A stretch of DNA of 64,000 nucleotides from positions 1-64,000 of the forward strand of contig MEHQ01003109.1 of NCBI GenBank assembly GCA_008828725.1, given 5' to 3'. Positions 1 through 11,422 of the stretch are shown here, piece by piece; position 1 is the first letter of the stretch, and each line of letters begins with the position of its first letter. The position numbers and the translations under genes are program-made. The stretch is from Saccharina japonica (lineage: Eukaryota; Sar; Phaeophyceae; Laminariales; Laminariaceae). The notes under the pieces were generated by a model. The model was not told where the DNA came from, searched no databases, and saw only the letters and a list, made by a program, of their open reading frames with translations.

Positions 1-820
1 CCCTTGGTCATCCAGGCTTTTGCCTCTCACCTAGTCTAGAGGTTAATAATAACAAGAGGTCTTTCCATATCGAAGAAGAAGCTTGCTTCAAGCTCAAGCA
101 ACGAACCTCCGTCTTCCATTCCCTTCTATCATCGTCACTACTCGGTCTTCTCTTCACAAAAGCATCTGATTGATACGCCTTCCGAGACAAACATGTTGAT
201 CATGACCTAGGCTCTCTAAAACTACTCATCGGTCGCCATTCTGACCTGTAGAACTGGAGAAATGTCGTTTTCCGTAGGGAGTCATGAATATGTGGAGATT
301 ATACCAGAAATAGTATTGCAACTGAAAAAAAAAACGTATTTGTTTTTTATACTCTCTTCTTATATTTTTTGCACGAAGGGGCCCCTTAAGGGGTTAAGCA
401 CTACTCCAAGGGCTTGCAGGTACTCTAGAAGCAAGCAGTGCACCATCCACCACCACACCACCACACTGCTTCTATCCGCACCGAAAAAAACAAAAAGTAT
501 TGCGATATTTTCATTTGCTTGTTTGTAGAGGGGAAAGGATTTTGTTTGGCGGGGGAAAAAAAGGAGTTTGTTTGGCGGGAAAAAAAAAACGATGAAAATA
601 AACGTCGCCACTTGACTTGGGACGGTTTTGGAGCGCGGGGGCGGCTTGGCTGGGGGGCTGATGTGGCGTTGGAGGGATGTTTGGGCAGTTTCTTATTTTC
701 AGGGGTGCAGTGTATTCAGCCAGATTCTTACCTGCCGACCCCCTTGCACTTCCCAATTTCTAATTATTATTTCCTCCTCGAGTCCAGCACGAATGCTTAC
801 CTGTAAATCCTAAAAGTTCC
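1..820. other. No gene recognised
   Basis: Only short, frame-inconsistent open stretches are present and none resembles a known protein. An imperfect pair of GTTTGTTTGGCGGG-plus-A-run units lies at about 545-592, and A runs are common. I see no promoter or RNA gene. Confidence 0.6.
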
Positions 821-917
821 TTAACCCTTCTAGGACTGGAGTCCCGTTTTGGGGACAACTTACTTAGAATTAGAGTGGTTTGTCCCCAAAACGGGACTGC
901 AGTCCTAAAAGGGTTAA
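821..917. mobile_element. Palindromic MITE with TTAA ends (piggyBac-like)
   Basis: Two 38-bp arms (821-858 and 880-917) are inverted repeats matching at 36 of 38 positions, around a 21-nt loop. Both ends read TTAA followed inward by CCCTT. piggyBac-type transposons insert at TTAA, duplicate it, and carry termini beginning CCC, so this fits a small non-autonomous member. It has no coding capacity. Diverged relatives sit at 38388-38476 and 44720-44772. The superfamily is inferred from termini only. Confidence 0.7.
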
Positions 918-969
918 ATCCCAGCCTGACATTCTTAACTGCCACATTCTTAAGTGCTGTCGCGTACTG

Positions 970-1290
970 TATCGGTTCGGTGCGGTTCGGTGCGGTTAAC
1001 CACACCGAACCGCACCGTAGGATTTTCAATATCTGAAAACTGCACAGAACCGCACTGTAACATTCCCGATTTCTGAAAATCGCACCGAACCGCACAGCAG
1101 TAGGGCTGTCATAAAAACTGCACCGCACCGTGTGCATCAAGATACGGTGCCAAAAACCGTTAGATCGGTTATTTAACGGTGCGGTTAACTTGAAACCGTA
1201 TACAAACCGCGGTTTCATCGACCGCGGAACGGTGCTATAGGGTCACGGTTTCGCACGGTTCATGGCGGTTTCTGCTCGGTTTCGCGTCAA
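970..1290. repeat. CGGTTCGGTGCGG-rich repeat with cruciform
   Basis: Variants of CGGTTCGG and GCGGTT recur on both strands across 320 bp. The best-preserved part is a perfect 15-bp inverted repeat (978-992 with 1003-1017) around a 10-nt centre. A hAT-like terminus, TAGGGCTGT, occurs near 1102 without a recognisable partner. Probably a decayed transposon end, but the type is not resolved. Confidence 0.5.
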
Positions 1291-1390
1291 AAGTGCTCCC
1301 GCTAGCTTGGTTGATCTTATTTCATATTTTGATTTTGTTTTTAATTTTCAAATGAAAAAAATTGAATTGTACGTGGTACTCGTATATTTA

Positions 1391-1448
<58 letters not shown>

Positions 1449-1457
1449 GCTGTTGTT
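1391..1457. repeat. (TGT)n microsatellite
   Basis: About 22 TGT/GTT units with one interruption near the end. The cysteine-run reading frame through it is a by-product of the repeat. Confidence 0.95.
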
Positions 1458-1599
1458 ATCTTTACATTAAACTCGTTTCAGTTGCTAATCCCTGTGATCT
1501 AATCTATTAATAACAAGATCAAAGCCCGTGGTCACAAAAGTGCTACGTAGAGCCATCAGAGAATGCTAAAGAACACGCACACTTAATAGTTTCCTATTA

Positions 1600-3835
1600 C
1601 AATTGACTGGCAATTGTGGTCGCCAATTCCAATTAACTGGAACGCATCGAGCTCTATGGTACAGACAATTCCTATTAACAGACACCCACTAGGCCCTATC
1701 GTCCACCCAATTTATGCTATTATACACCCATCTACATTAATGGTTGAAGTAAATGCTATTAGCAGTAACCACCGAAATCCCATTGCTGAACCCATAGTTT
1801 ATTGAAATATAATATCCCATTCTATTGTAACGCTAATGGACAATTGCAGAATATTTTCGGTGCCAATTGTGCTGACAATTCCATTTAATTAATGTTCTCC
1901 TAAATAAGTTGTGCTGGCAATTCTATTTAATTGACACCCCTCTAAATAAATTGTGCTGGCAATTCCATTCAATTGACATCCTCCCAAATAAATTGTGCTA
2001 GCAATTGCATTTAATTGGCATCCTTTTAAATCAATTGTCCTGGCAATTCCAGTTAATAGACATCCTTCTCAACCAATTGTGCTGGCAATTCCATTTAATT
2101 GACATCTTTCTAACTTAATTGCGCGGGCAATTCCATTTAGTTGGCATCTTTCTAAATAATTGTCCTGGCAATTTCATTTATTTGGCAGGCTTCGAAAACA
2201 AATGTCCAGACAATCAGGCATTTCGATTTAATAGACAAATATTATGTTACCGGTCAATTGATTCCGGACGCTGCAATTGGAATTTGACACATCAATGTAT
2301 GCATGAGGAAGCTATTTCTTAAAGTTGCAAAGGCAAACGATTCATGAAGCAGTCTACTAAGTGGAATCGACCGGACAACATATTTCGGAGGATGCCCATT
2401 AGATTAAATATCCCGGACAAAATGTTTGGCGGCCGATTAATCACTGGGATTTGTTTTTACATCCCGTTTCTGCTTAAGCCTTGGACAATAGGCATCGCAA
2501 TAGACTATTGCGCCTACAATAGACCCACCGAAAAGTCAATTAAATAAAATGAGGCGGACAATTGATTCTTACCATATTGCTGCAAATGGAATTGCAAAGA
2601 CAACAACATATTGTAGTCCACCTACTAATTGGAATTGCTTAAGCAATTGTTTTAGAGGTCTGATAATTAACTGGATTTGTCTCCTGCAACTTTTTTGCTC
2701 CGGAGACTCCAATACTCTATTACTTCTTCAATAGGATATGGGACCTACCCGCAATGGACTATTGCTTTTACAGTAGATCTTCCGGAAGTCCATTTAAATG
2801 GAATTGGTCGAGATGCTGCTTTCGTGGTGCATCTATTAATAGGAATGGTTCGGCCAATAGGTTTGTGTCCTGGCCTTCTAATAGATATTGTTTCAGCAAT
2901 TATTCTCTGGTCTTGTCGCACAATTGGAATGGTTCAATCAAACTGTTTCTGCTCTCACCTTCCAATTGGAATTGTTTCAATAATTTCTTTCTGTTCCTTT
3001 CTGTTAATAGGAATGGTCGGATCAACAGGTTTCTGCCCTGACCTTCCAATTGACATTGTTTCAACAACTAGTTTCAGGTCTTTCCTATCAATAAGAGTGG
3101 TTTGGTCAATAGGTTTCTGTGCTGACTTTCCAAATTAAATTGTTGGTTGGGTCAATAGGCTTTGTCCTGACCTTCCAATTGTTAGTGTTCGATCTTTTTT
3201 CTGACCTCGACAATTCCAATTAATAGACCGTACTTGAAATCATTTGGTTGGGCAGTTTCAATTGGTAGACAACACTCGAAACAATTTGGCTACGCGTATA
3301 CAAATATACAAATCCGACTGATAGATCTCACTCGGAATAATTTGACTGGGCAATTCCAATTAATAGAAATCACTCGAAATCCTTTAGTTGGACAATTGCA
3401 TTTAATAAAGAGCATTTGAAGGTCTCGGCAATTCCAATTAACAGCCAGCACCCGAAATCAATTGTAGGCACAATTCCAATTAGTAGGCAGCACCCAAAAT
3501 CAGTCGCCCGGACAATTTCAATTAGTATACTACAATTGGAATCATTTGGTTGGGCAAATCCGATTAATAGACAGCATCCGAAATCAGTTGTAGCCACAAT
3601 AGACTATTGTAATAGGTATGGTCCAAATAATTGTGCAGGCAGTTCCAATTAATTGACAGCACCCAAAATCAATTGTCTGGACAATTCCAATTAGTAGGCA
3701 GCATCCAAAATAAATTACCCGGACAATTCAAGTTAATATACTGCAATCAAAATCGTTTGGCTCGGCAATTCCAATTAATAGACTACACCCAAGAATAATT
3801 ATAGACACAATAGACTATTGAAATAGGAATTGTCC
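1600..3835. repeat. Diverged satellite-like array, about 43-57 bp units
   Basis: The block is built from units around the core CAATTCCAATTAATAGACA, with spacer words such as CACCCAAAATCAATTGT. At 1850-2200 the period is about 43 bp. At about 2750-3200 the units read on the opposite strand with a longer period near 57 bp, and from 3210 to 3835 they return to the first orientation. Units are too diverged for coding. Apparent reading frames, including a 153-residue one at 2677-3138, simply follow the repeat. Confidence 0.7.
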
Positions 3836-5035
3836 AGGGTGTGGATAATATACAAACCCGAAGAGGTACACCTAAAATCCCTACAGCATGTTATATATGC
3901 GTGTTCAAAACTGAACTACACGCCCGCAATCTCCATTCGACAACAGCAGCATCGCCCCCCCCCCCTCCCACTCTTTACCAATGAATTTTCCGACTACAGC
4001 GTAACTACTGTCTGAAGTGCTGTCTGGACAAAAACACACGGTAGGCGTGGCAACAAGATGGAGCACGCAGCTGCTGTCTGAAGTGCTGCCGGAATGACAG
4101 TCCGCGGGCAACAGAGTGAAAAAGAACAGCCAACCAAAGCCATCACGTCAATTGACAATTACCCGAATCTATCCTGAACGTCTGTGTTAGGCACAGCATC
4201 ATAAACATCGACACTGATTAGGAATCGTTCCACATTGAAGGGGTCTTCAACGATGCAGGCACACAATCAAGGCACCCGGGGTATCCGCGCCATCTCTGCC
4301 GCGTCTCTCTACAAAACCAGTGACGTCATCCACACAGACCCAACAACAACATTCAGGGGAAACAACGATATATTCGTCAACAAAAATAATGTTTGTCCGT
4401 GCGCCACGGGTCGATGTCGTCCGTGATCCGGGTCGCTGCTCCGGCGCGCTGCTCCGGTGCCGCTCTGGCCAGTCCTAGCACAACCACACTCGACCCGCTC
4501 CGTCCGTACACGCTTTCGTTGCTGTCTTTCCCAGTCGGTTCCTCGCTTTCTCCCTCGTTGCATTCAGGGTGCTTGGTCTGGAAAAGAAAAGTTATCGCGC
4601 CGAAGGGGTCAACCAGCCCAATCTTCAGCTCGTCGCCACACGCCCCCTCCTCCTTTGATGGCGAAGCCAGGTTACTGAGACAGTACAGCTCCCTCTAGCA
4701 AACACACCTAGGGCCGTATACGTAGTGTCCGTCCACCTTTCTGATGGCGTCTGCCTCCGCGCACAAAAACGAGATGGACATTGCTGTCTACACCGACGGC
4801 CAAAAAGGCCCGTGCATCTGAACTTTTGTACCTGACGCACCAGTGCCGACCTAGCTCCACCGCTGCGCACGCTTCGCGGCGGGTGCGCAGCAGCAAGAAG
4901 GTATCGGTCCGCTTGAGGGTGAGTCTAGCCTTGCTCGCTAGAAAGACCCCCCCCTTCGCTATGGGTCATGCCAAAGCAAAAGCCTTGCCGAGGCAGCGAG
5001 GGGAAGAAGGGAGTTATACTTCGTATGTTTAGGGT
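3836..5035. other. No gene recognised
   Basis: There are scattered open frames up to about 100 codons on both strands around 4300-5030 with no recognisable domain. A C run lies at 3956-3966. Some stretches at 4390-4930 have coding-like composition, but competing frames are equally open and I cannot choose one. Confidence 0.4.
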
Positions 5036-5057
5036 GCGAATTAACGAAGGCAAGTTT

Positions 5058-5994
5058 CAAATCGAATCGATTTCAAATCGATTTGTTTTTATGAATCGAA
5101 TCGATTTTTTTCCGATTTGAAGTGAAAATACGGCTTTGGTCCTATCGTGTGAAACCACGTATGTTCCGTATGTTCTCGAAATGTGAATGAGATCGGAATA
5201 ACGCGACATTCTACAGAACACCCGGTTGACAATTATCGAGGGGAGAAGCTGAGAGCGACGGCGTGCATCGTCACGGGTACGCCGGCTACAGCCTCTGTTT
5301 TATTTTTAAGGCCCAAGCTAGGAGCTGTCACTCTCAGCTTCGCGTGGGTGGTTGGAGGAAGCCCTTAAAGGCCACGTACCGGACAGCGACAGCGATGCAG
5401 CTATCGAAGTCTTGAGTTTGTCCTCCGTGTTTTGGATCGATCGCTTGGTTCTCGCCGGGCTTGGCCGATCGAGCTGGTGGAACAATTGGGCTTGCGCCCG
5501 CAATGATTTGTTTTAGGAGCCACCGCCGGGCCACGTTGTGCTATGGTCTGTAGCCGTGGGCGCGGCTATTGCTCCGGTCGCTACTCGTTGAGGTTAACGA
5601 TTTATCGCCTCTTTGGTGGTTGTCGAGAACAGCCCAAACAGCGACGGATCGCCTCGGGTTCGTTCACCCAGTGGGAACATGCCATGCATGTTGGATAAAC
5701 TCCAATCGATTCGAATCGATTCGATTCGATTTGCAAAAACCGAACCCTATGCCAGTGGTCAGTGCTTGCTTGGCCAATCAGAGTGCCTAATTAGCTACCT
5801 TAGGAAGATCCACTAACAGTGTTTGTCCACTACTGAAAAATGAAGTATTTTGGGTCTTCTTTTGATATCCTATCGAATCGATTTTTTTATGCCCCAAAGT
5901 ACAAATGTCTTTCCGGTGATTCATGCTTTGACCAATCAGATGAAAGTCCGCGTCGATTCATTAAAAAAAAACGATTTGAAATCGATTCGATTTG
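5058..5994. mobile_element. Candidate transposon with 23-bp perfect inverted repeats
   Basis: Positions 5058-5080 and 5972-5994 are perfect inverted complements built on the word AATCGAATCGATTTC. Similarity continues weakly on both sides, for example a T/A run followed by ATGAATCGA inside each end. A third ATCGATTCGAATCGATTCG block lies in the middle near 5702-5730. No target duplication or transposase was found, so the boundaries and class are open. Confidence 0.45.
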
Positions 5995-6059
5995 CAACTT
6001 TCTTGCGTCAATACGGGCCCTTACTGTGTGTGTTGTGTTCACATTAAACCCGTTATTTC

Positions 6060-7927
6060 TAGGGCTGTGAGTTGGCTGACTAATAGTTGCCAGCTAGTTA
6101 TTAGTTGGCTTGTTTTTTAAGTTAGTTGCGGCGGTGCAACTATCCAACTATTTTTGTTTTTTGGGTTTCCTGGTTTGTAGGAAAGCTTGTTTGGTACGGG
6201 GTGCGTATTTCTCGTCGTCCCCAAGCAGTACCACCACGCACAGAAATAGGTATTCCACAACTCATGGCGCATCAACCCATCGCCATCGAAGGTGCCGGTG
6301 CCGATGGCAGGGCCGAGGGTGCCGGCACCGCTGAGCCTGGCCTGTCGACGGACCATGGCGGTGATGGAGCGTCCGACGAAAAAGTGACTGTACCGAGCGC
6401 TCCTCCGAAAGCGAGTGCACGCGACAAGGTAGCGGTTCGCTACCGCGTACAGAAGGAGCGCCGGCTTTCCAAGCCCCCCAAACCGGGACTGGGATTCATA
6501 CTTTGATGCGAGATGATTTGCGGGGTTCTGCATCTTTGTAGTCCATCTGGGACAATAATTCCAATATATTCCCCGCACCAAGGTACGCTGTTCTCAGGAT
6601 GTGTTGAGCTGTTCGGAAATCTGGAGGCACCGCCAGAAAGCTCAACACTGCGCGCAGCTTCTCGCGATTGATTGTTGTTTCGTTTTAATGGTATGAATTC
6701 GCCTCTTTTATGCAGCAAACGTATAAACAAGCCCCTTGTTTCCCTGAGTGTAATACTTTTCACACTCAAATTCTGAGCACTGATTTGGAGAGCTATGACC
6801 ATAGGCCGCCGGCCATTTTTTTCGCAATAAAAAAACAGCTATTTTCGAGGGAGATATGAGGGAAAATATATATTGAAGGTCACTTTCCCCTGGTTACTAC
6901 TGTTTGACAAATCGTGCGATATACAAATAGAATACGGCAAACGATTGCTCTCGTCCACACCTCCAGGCAGTTTTTTTTTCGTTTGCAGCAATACGTAATT
7001 GCGTGAGATATTCATCATTTTGCCCAAAATGACTGATTTTGGTCGATTTCGGCCAGTCTTGGAGAAATATGTTTTGATGCGTTGTTGCGTAACTGCTTGA
7101 ATTCAGTGTAGATTTTTTTTCTTTTTTCTCGTTTTCAGCATTGATTCCTCTTGTCTTTGCGGTCACGAATATGGTTGTAGCATTAAAAAAATGTATGTTT
7201 TCATGAGTTATGACTATAAACGTCATTGGAAATATTTTATGCCGGACGGACCATACGACGAGTATACAGTAAAAAATAGAACTCTGGTCTTATGATTCAT
7301 GCGGTCAACTGTGATGACGGGACTTTGTCCCAACGTGCTAATATTGCAACAATACAAGTATGTCTCTGTCATGAGTGCGTCAACTGGATGATGAGCACCT
7401 CTGCCTCGGGTGTTCGAGCGATTCTCGCCCTGAGCTGTGTGTCCATCCCGGTCTTCTTTGGTCGATCCCAGCCTAGTTTGGTCGGTCCCAGTCTATTTTG
7501 TGTCCTATTTTTGTTTGTACTGGTGATGTGCTACCGCCTGCCGCACGAGTATGTACCATATATTTCTGGTGCATCTCTTTAATATCCGACAAACTGAGAC
7601 GAAGTTTAGAAATATACCTGTTTCGTGATCAAAACCAGATATGCACTTGGCCAATTTATCATGCTATTTGTGTGTAAAATGAAACAAAAAACGCAATTTT
7701 TGCCTCCGGCGGCGCCTTCAGCGAGATCCTCCGGAGGCGCCTCCGGCGGGCCCTCCGGGGGCGCCTCCAGCGGGCCCCCCTCGGCCGGGGGGGGCATTTT
7801 TCGCTCGCTTCGCTCGCCTGACTTTAGTCGACTACGCCAGCCAACTAGTCGACTAAAGTCAGTTAGTTGGCTGGCGAAGCCAGCCAACTAATAACTAGCC
7901 GGGAACTCCAGCCAACTCACAGCCCTA
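6060..7927. mobile_element. hAT-like element with 8-bp target duplication
   Basis: The left end TAGGGCTGTGAGTTGGCTG (6060-6078) is repeated as an exact inverted copy at 7909-7927. Directly outside lie identical 8-bp direct repeats GTTATTTC at 6052-6059 and 7928-7935, the duplication size expected of hAT transposons. Sub-terminal regions share TAGTTATTAGTTGGCT words in inverted orientation. The interior (1.87 kb) is too short and too poorly coding for a complete transposase, so this is a non-autonomous copy. A GC-rich internal block at 7706-7797 is made of CCTCCGG/GGCGCC words. Confidence 0.85.
6264..6506 (+). CDS. Possible short coding remnant inside the hAT-like element
   Basis: From the ATG at 6264 an 80-residue frame runs to TGA at 6504-6506. 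It is rich in G, A and E at first and basic at the end. The frame is open further upstream, to 6126. I recognise no domain. Its position just inside the left terminus would suit the N-terminus of a transposase or a captured fragment, but that is speculative and it may be non-coding. Confidence 0.2.
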   Translation: MAHQPIAIEGAGADGRAEGAGTAEPGLSTDHGGDGASDEKVTVPSAPPKASARDKVAVRYRVQKERRLSKPPKPGLGFIL

Positions 7928-7935
7928 GTTATTTC

Positions 7936-8890
7936 TACCTACAACCACCCAGTGTCTGTCCTAATTCCTAATCCTAGAGAGATACAAATTCTGTGGTCAC
8001 AGACTGTGAAACAGAGAAAAAACACAACAAAATCAACGCAAAATAATGGGTAAAGCAAGTGAGATGCTAACGTACCGGGTACGAGAACACAACGACCCGA
8101 GCCGAACAAAACAAATAAGAACAAAAACACAATAAAACGAATTATGAAATAAAACAAATGCCCCCCCCGGCCGAGGGGGCCCCTACTAGAAGAAAAGCAC
8201 ACGTGCCCAAGAGGGACAGATACCTACTGCACGGACGAAGCAACACGAAGAAGAGGAAGACACCGGCGTAGAGCGGTATCAAAGGGGGAAACAAGGCAAA
8301 AATCAAGAAAGAAGATACTAGAAGACACTAAAATAGTAAAATCGTTCTCAAGGCGATGATAATAACAAGTTCCCGTCTCTGCTACAAAACCGATACGGGG
8401 ACCATGTCACACCTTCTTCCACCTCCTTCCTACTCTCACCAATAGCGGTGTCAAGAGCCGGTGCTACCTCTGCCGCGCCCCCCCCCAGTGAACAACTCCA
8501 CTCAACAAGAAAACAAACAACCAAAATGAACAAATAGTAGAATTCAAGGGCTAGTCGAACCGATACCTTGCCGCACGATCTACCATTTCGTTTCTGCATT
8601 CGTCGACAGCTGTATCAGTACAGCCACCCCTGCCCCCCCCCCTCCTCTCATTGTCGCCTCTCTAGGCGTCCTCAGCTGCATGCCGTAGTCGGCTCCTCTC
8701 TGCTTCGGCCCTGTGCCACCTCGCCATGAAATGGTCCGCCGCCTCAACCACCCCCCGATAGGCACACCCCACTCTTCTTAGCCGCCCTCTGCCATAGTAA
8801 CGCCTATGCTCCGAACACTAAAGGGGAGCTTTCTGTGTGGAGCCATCTGTCGCTCATAGAACCCTGAGGTCGTCTGCTAGACATTGGGCC
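7936..8890. other. No gene recognised
   Basis: Low-complexity sequence with C runs (8161-8168, 8479-8487, 8631-8642) and A-rich stretches. There is no convincing coding frame. Confidence 0.5.
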
Positions 8891-8898
8891 CAGTTCTT

Positions 8899-10200
8899 TT
8901 ATGGTCGGCCAGGTCCCGGGTTCGTCCCACCGACGATCGTCCCAAACATCACCCGCCGGGTCAGCCGCTCATTGGTCGTGCGCTGTACGGCCCCCGCAAA
9001 GAGGAGGCATCGTTTGCGGATGGTCGTCTCAACGCTCTTGCATTGTGCCTTCTTGAAAGCCTTGCCGTGCGGCATGAGATGGTCGGTGCGTTGTCGGCGC
9101 TGGAAACCAATGATCCGTAGGAGGAAGTTGTGGTGTGCCGTTCGGAGCTCAGCGAAGTGCTCCTGGCCAAGGGTCCACGTCACACACCCGTACAGCAGTG
9201 TCTCCATCACCTCGGCCTTTAGCATGCGCACCTTTAGAGTGAACGGGGCATCCTCCATACCGTACAGCTCCCGCTTGAACGATTGTAGCATGCCCATGCG
9301 AGTCGGATGCGTCGTTTGATCTCTGGCATAATGTCCGCGCTTGCGACGACAAGACCACCCAGGTACAAAAAACTGCATCGTCTGTTTATACTTCTGGCCC
9401 GCTGCTTCGATGACGAGTGGTGAGATCTGGAGTGCCTGTTTAGTATCCGCAGCAGCATCGTCTCCGTTTTCGTTTCGAATACGGTGAAACCAGCTGCTTC
9501 TAAAACGGTCACAATGACGGTCATCATCTTCGCAAGCCCTTCCGCCGACTTGGAAACAATTCCTTCATCGTCGGTGTACAGTATACCCCATACTGCCCTC
9601 CGTACACGTGCTGGTGGGCCACCCTTCACCCGGTCCTCCCCGAGGTCCTCCTCGAGGTGAACCAAGTCCCTCAAAATGTATGGGTCCTCACTGAAGAGTA
9701 TCAGCACGGCGTGTATCACAGAAGCCAAGAAGACATTGAACAGAAACGGTGACAACACACATCCTTGCCGCAGCCCCTGAGTGACATCAAACCATTCAGA
9801 GTGCTGACCGTCATCCGTACGCACGGGAGCTCGCATGCCTTCACGGAATTGGCGGATAACGGATAACGGTTAACATCGTCTCTGGTACGCCAAAGCCTGC
9901 GAGCACCACCCACAACAACTCTCGGTCGACAAAGTCATAAGCCTTCTGCAGGTCAAAGAAACACATGTACAGGGTTTCGATTTTGGCTCGTCCGAGTCTT
10001 GCAGTCGACGAACGACGAACAGCATGTCGACTGTTGATCGTGCTGGGCAAATGCCGCACTGTTCCTCGGGGAGCACCCCTTCGGCCTCGTAGTAGTTTCT
10101 GAGACGTGACGCGACAATTTTCAGCAATACTTTGCCTGAATGGGCAACAAGCGAAATCCCTCGGTAGTTGTTGCAATCAGATCGATCCTTAACCAGCCCT
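8899..10200 (-). pseudogene. Non-LTR retrotransposon (LINE) reverse transcriptase, broken
   Basis: Reading the minus strand from 10200 downward, successive frames give the classical order of a LINE reverse transcriptase. First comes a CNNYRGISL motif followed by [12 protein letters not shown] (about 10085-10170). Then [18 protein letters not shown] (about 9900-9970), [17 protein letters not shown] (about 9725-9785), and the catalytic box, here LYTDD rather than the usual YADD, near 9570. Finally comes the C-terminal thumb-like region with ETLLYGCVTW and LRTAHHNFLLRIIG (about 9100-9210). At least two frame changes separate these blocks, near 9870-9960 and 9300-9380, so the copy cannot make a full protein. 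The upstream endonuclease part is absent, as expected of a 5'-truncated LINE. Confidence 0.9.
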
Positions 10201-10930
10201 GCTGCTGCAGCAAAGTACCTACATCAACAGTGTATATACATTTGGACCTTTAACGGCGTTTTTATAGCGTCCTCCCATCCTTGGGTTTGCGGGTGACTGT
10301 AATTTCTACCCTACCCTCTAAAGTTTACCAGGACATAATTCGGCGCGCGATTTTAACACGCTACGTTTGCATCTTCGGCGGGTTCGTGCCTACTGGAGAT
10401 CGTCGGTGATCCTAAAGAGTTTTATCACAGCGGCTTGTGTTTCTCTCGAGATTGACGTTCCGCAGGTTCTCAACAGAGGCCTACACCTCGACTAAGAGGT
10501 GCTGCACTGGTCGAAATTGGTCGAAGTTTGGGGTGCGCAAAATGAGACGAAAAGCAACCCCCAACTGAACGTTTGCACTTCACTTTATTTGCGGATAGCT
10601 GCAGCTACTCACAGGAAACTGCAGTTCGCGATTTTGAGGGCTGCTCTTGATGGGGTGGGGGGGGTAGTCGGGTACACCAGACAGCAGTCGCAGGCAGCCA
10701 GAAACGACTCCCGAGGTGTTTCCGTGTACTCGAAGTTTCAAATCAGCACTCGTAGCACAAAAAACTCCCAAAATCGCCACTACAATGTTTCATTTCACGC
10801 GCGGGAGCATAGCACATGGCTGCATCATCGATGACGAAATGGCCTTCATAAAAAAAGTTGCTGTTCTCCAGGCGGATATCGTATCTCTTTTCGGGTCGTC
10901 GCCGAAGATGCTGCGGAATGAAAACTGCGT
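10201..10930. other. No gene recognised
   Basis: The segment beyond the truncated LINE has no similarity I can name. Open frames at 10499-10834 (+) and 10580-10780 (-) overlap and are probably chance. Confidence 0.45.
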
Positions 10931-11275
10931 TCCCACTGTAGGCAGTATGAGCTTCAGCCAGTCAGTGATCATCTGATGAGGGTGGGGTTTCCACACCTTG
11001 CGGGGTGGTATATATTGATTGTGCCTGTACTCGATACAGCAGGTACGATGACGGTTACAGGTTTTTGGGAGTTCATATACTTGATGAGGCTTTATTGTGG
11101 GGTCCCGTGCTTGTGTCTTGGCTTGCTTACTTCGCTGCAAACTCTGCTTCGAGGTCCCCTTCGATGTCCTATAATATATCTACTTAGCTACTTGGTTTAT
11201 GTCTACATGAGGAGCGCTCCAGCACCTTGACCCTGTCCACCTGTGTCAGGGCCCGTCATGCGCCCGAGGTTATAT
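10930..11275. repeat. Dispersed repeat, copy 1 (Helitron-array family)
   Basis: From about 11020 to 11270 this segment is nearly identical in the same orientation to 20250-20510. It shares words such as GATACAGCAGGTACGATGACGG and TTCGCTGCAAACTC (11020-11150). Its left edge (10945-11005) resembles the unit of the tandem array at 54.95-56.7 kb, including the GGTTTCCACACCTTGCGGGG word. The three loci therefore share pieces of one repeat family. Confidence 0.75.
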
Positions 11276-11422
11276 CAACACGCTAAAGCGCACTGAAGCT
11301 AACGATCTCGGGTTGCAAGGAGTATCAGGCGGTACAACCCTAAGGCTTGGAGGGCCGAGGATGGCTATGTCCGCGTCGAGATGGATGCCGCGGGATTTGA
11401 AAGATGAAAGACGGTACAGCTG

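Noticed and set aside
1262..1510. Frame with a poly-cysteine run
   Set aside because: Produced by the TGT microsatellite.
2677..3138. 153-codon frame in the satellite block
   Set aside because: It follows the minus-oriented repeat units, with no domain and no codon-like constraint.
4781..4960. RNase H-like fragment (AVYTDGQKGPC)
   Set aside because: Only about ten residues of vague similarity, followed by a stop; not enough support.
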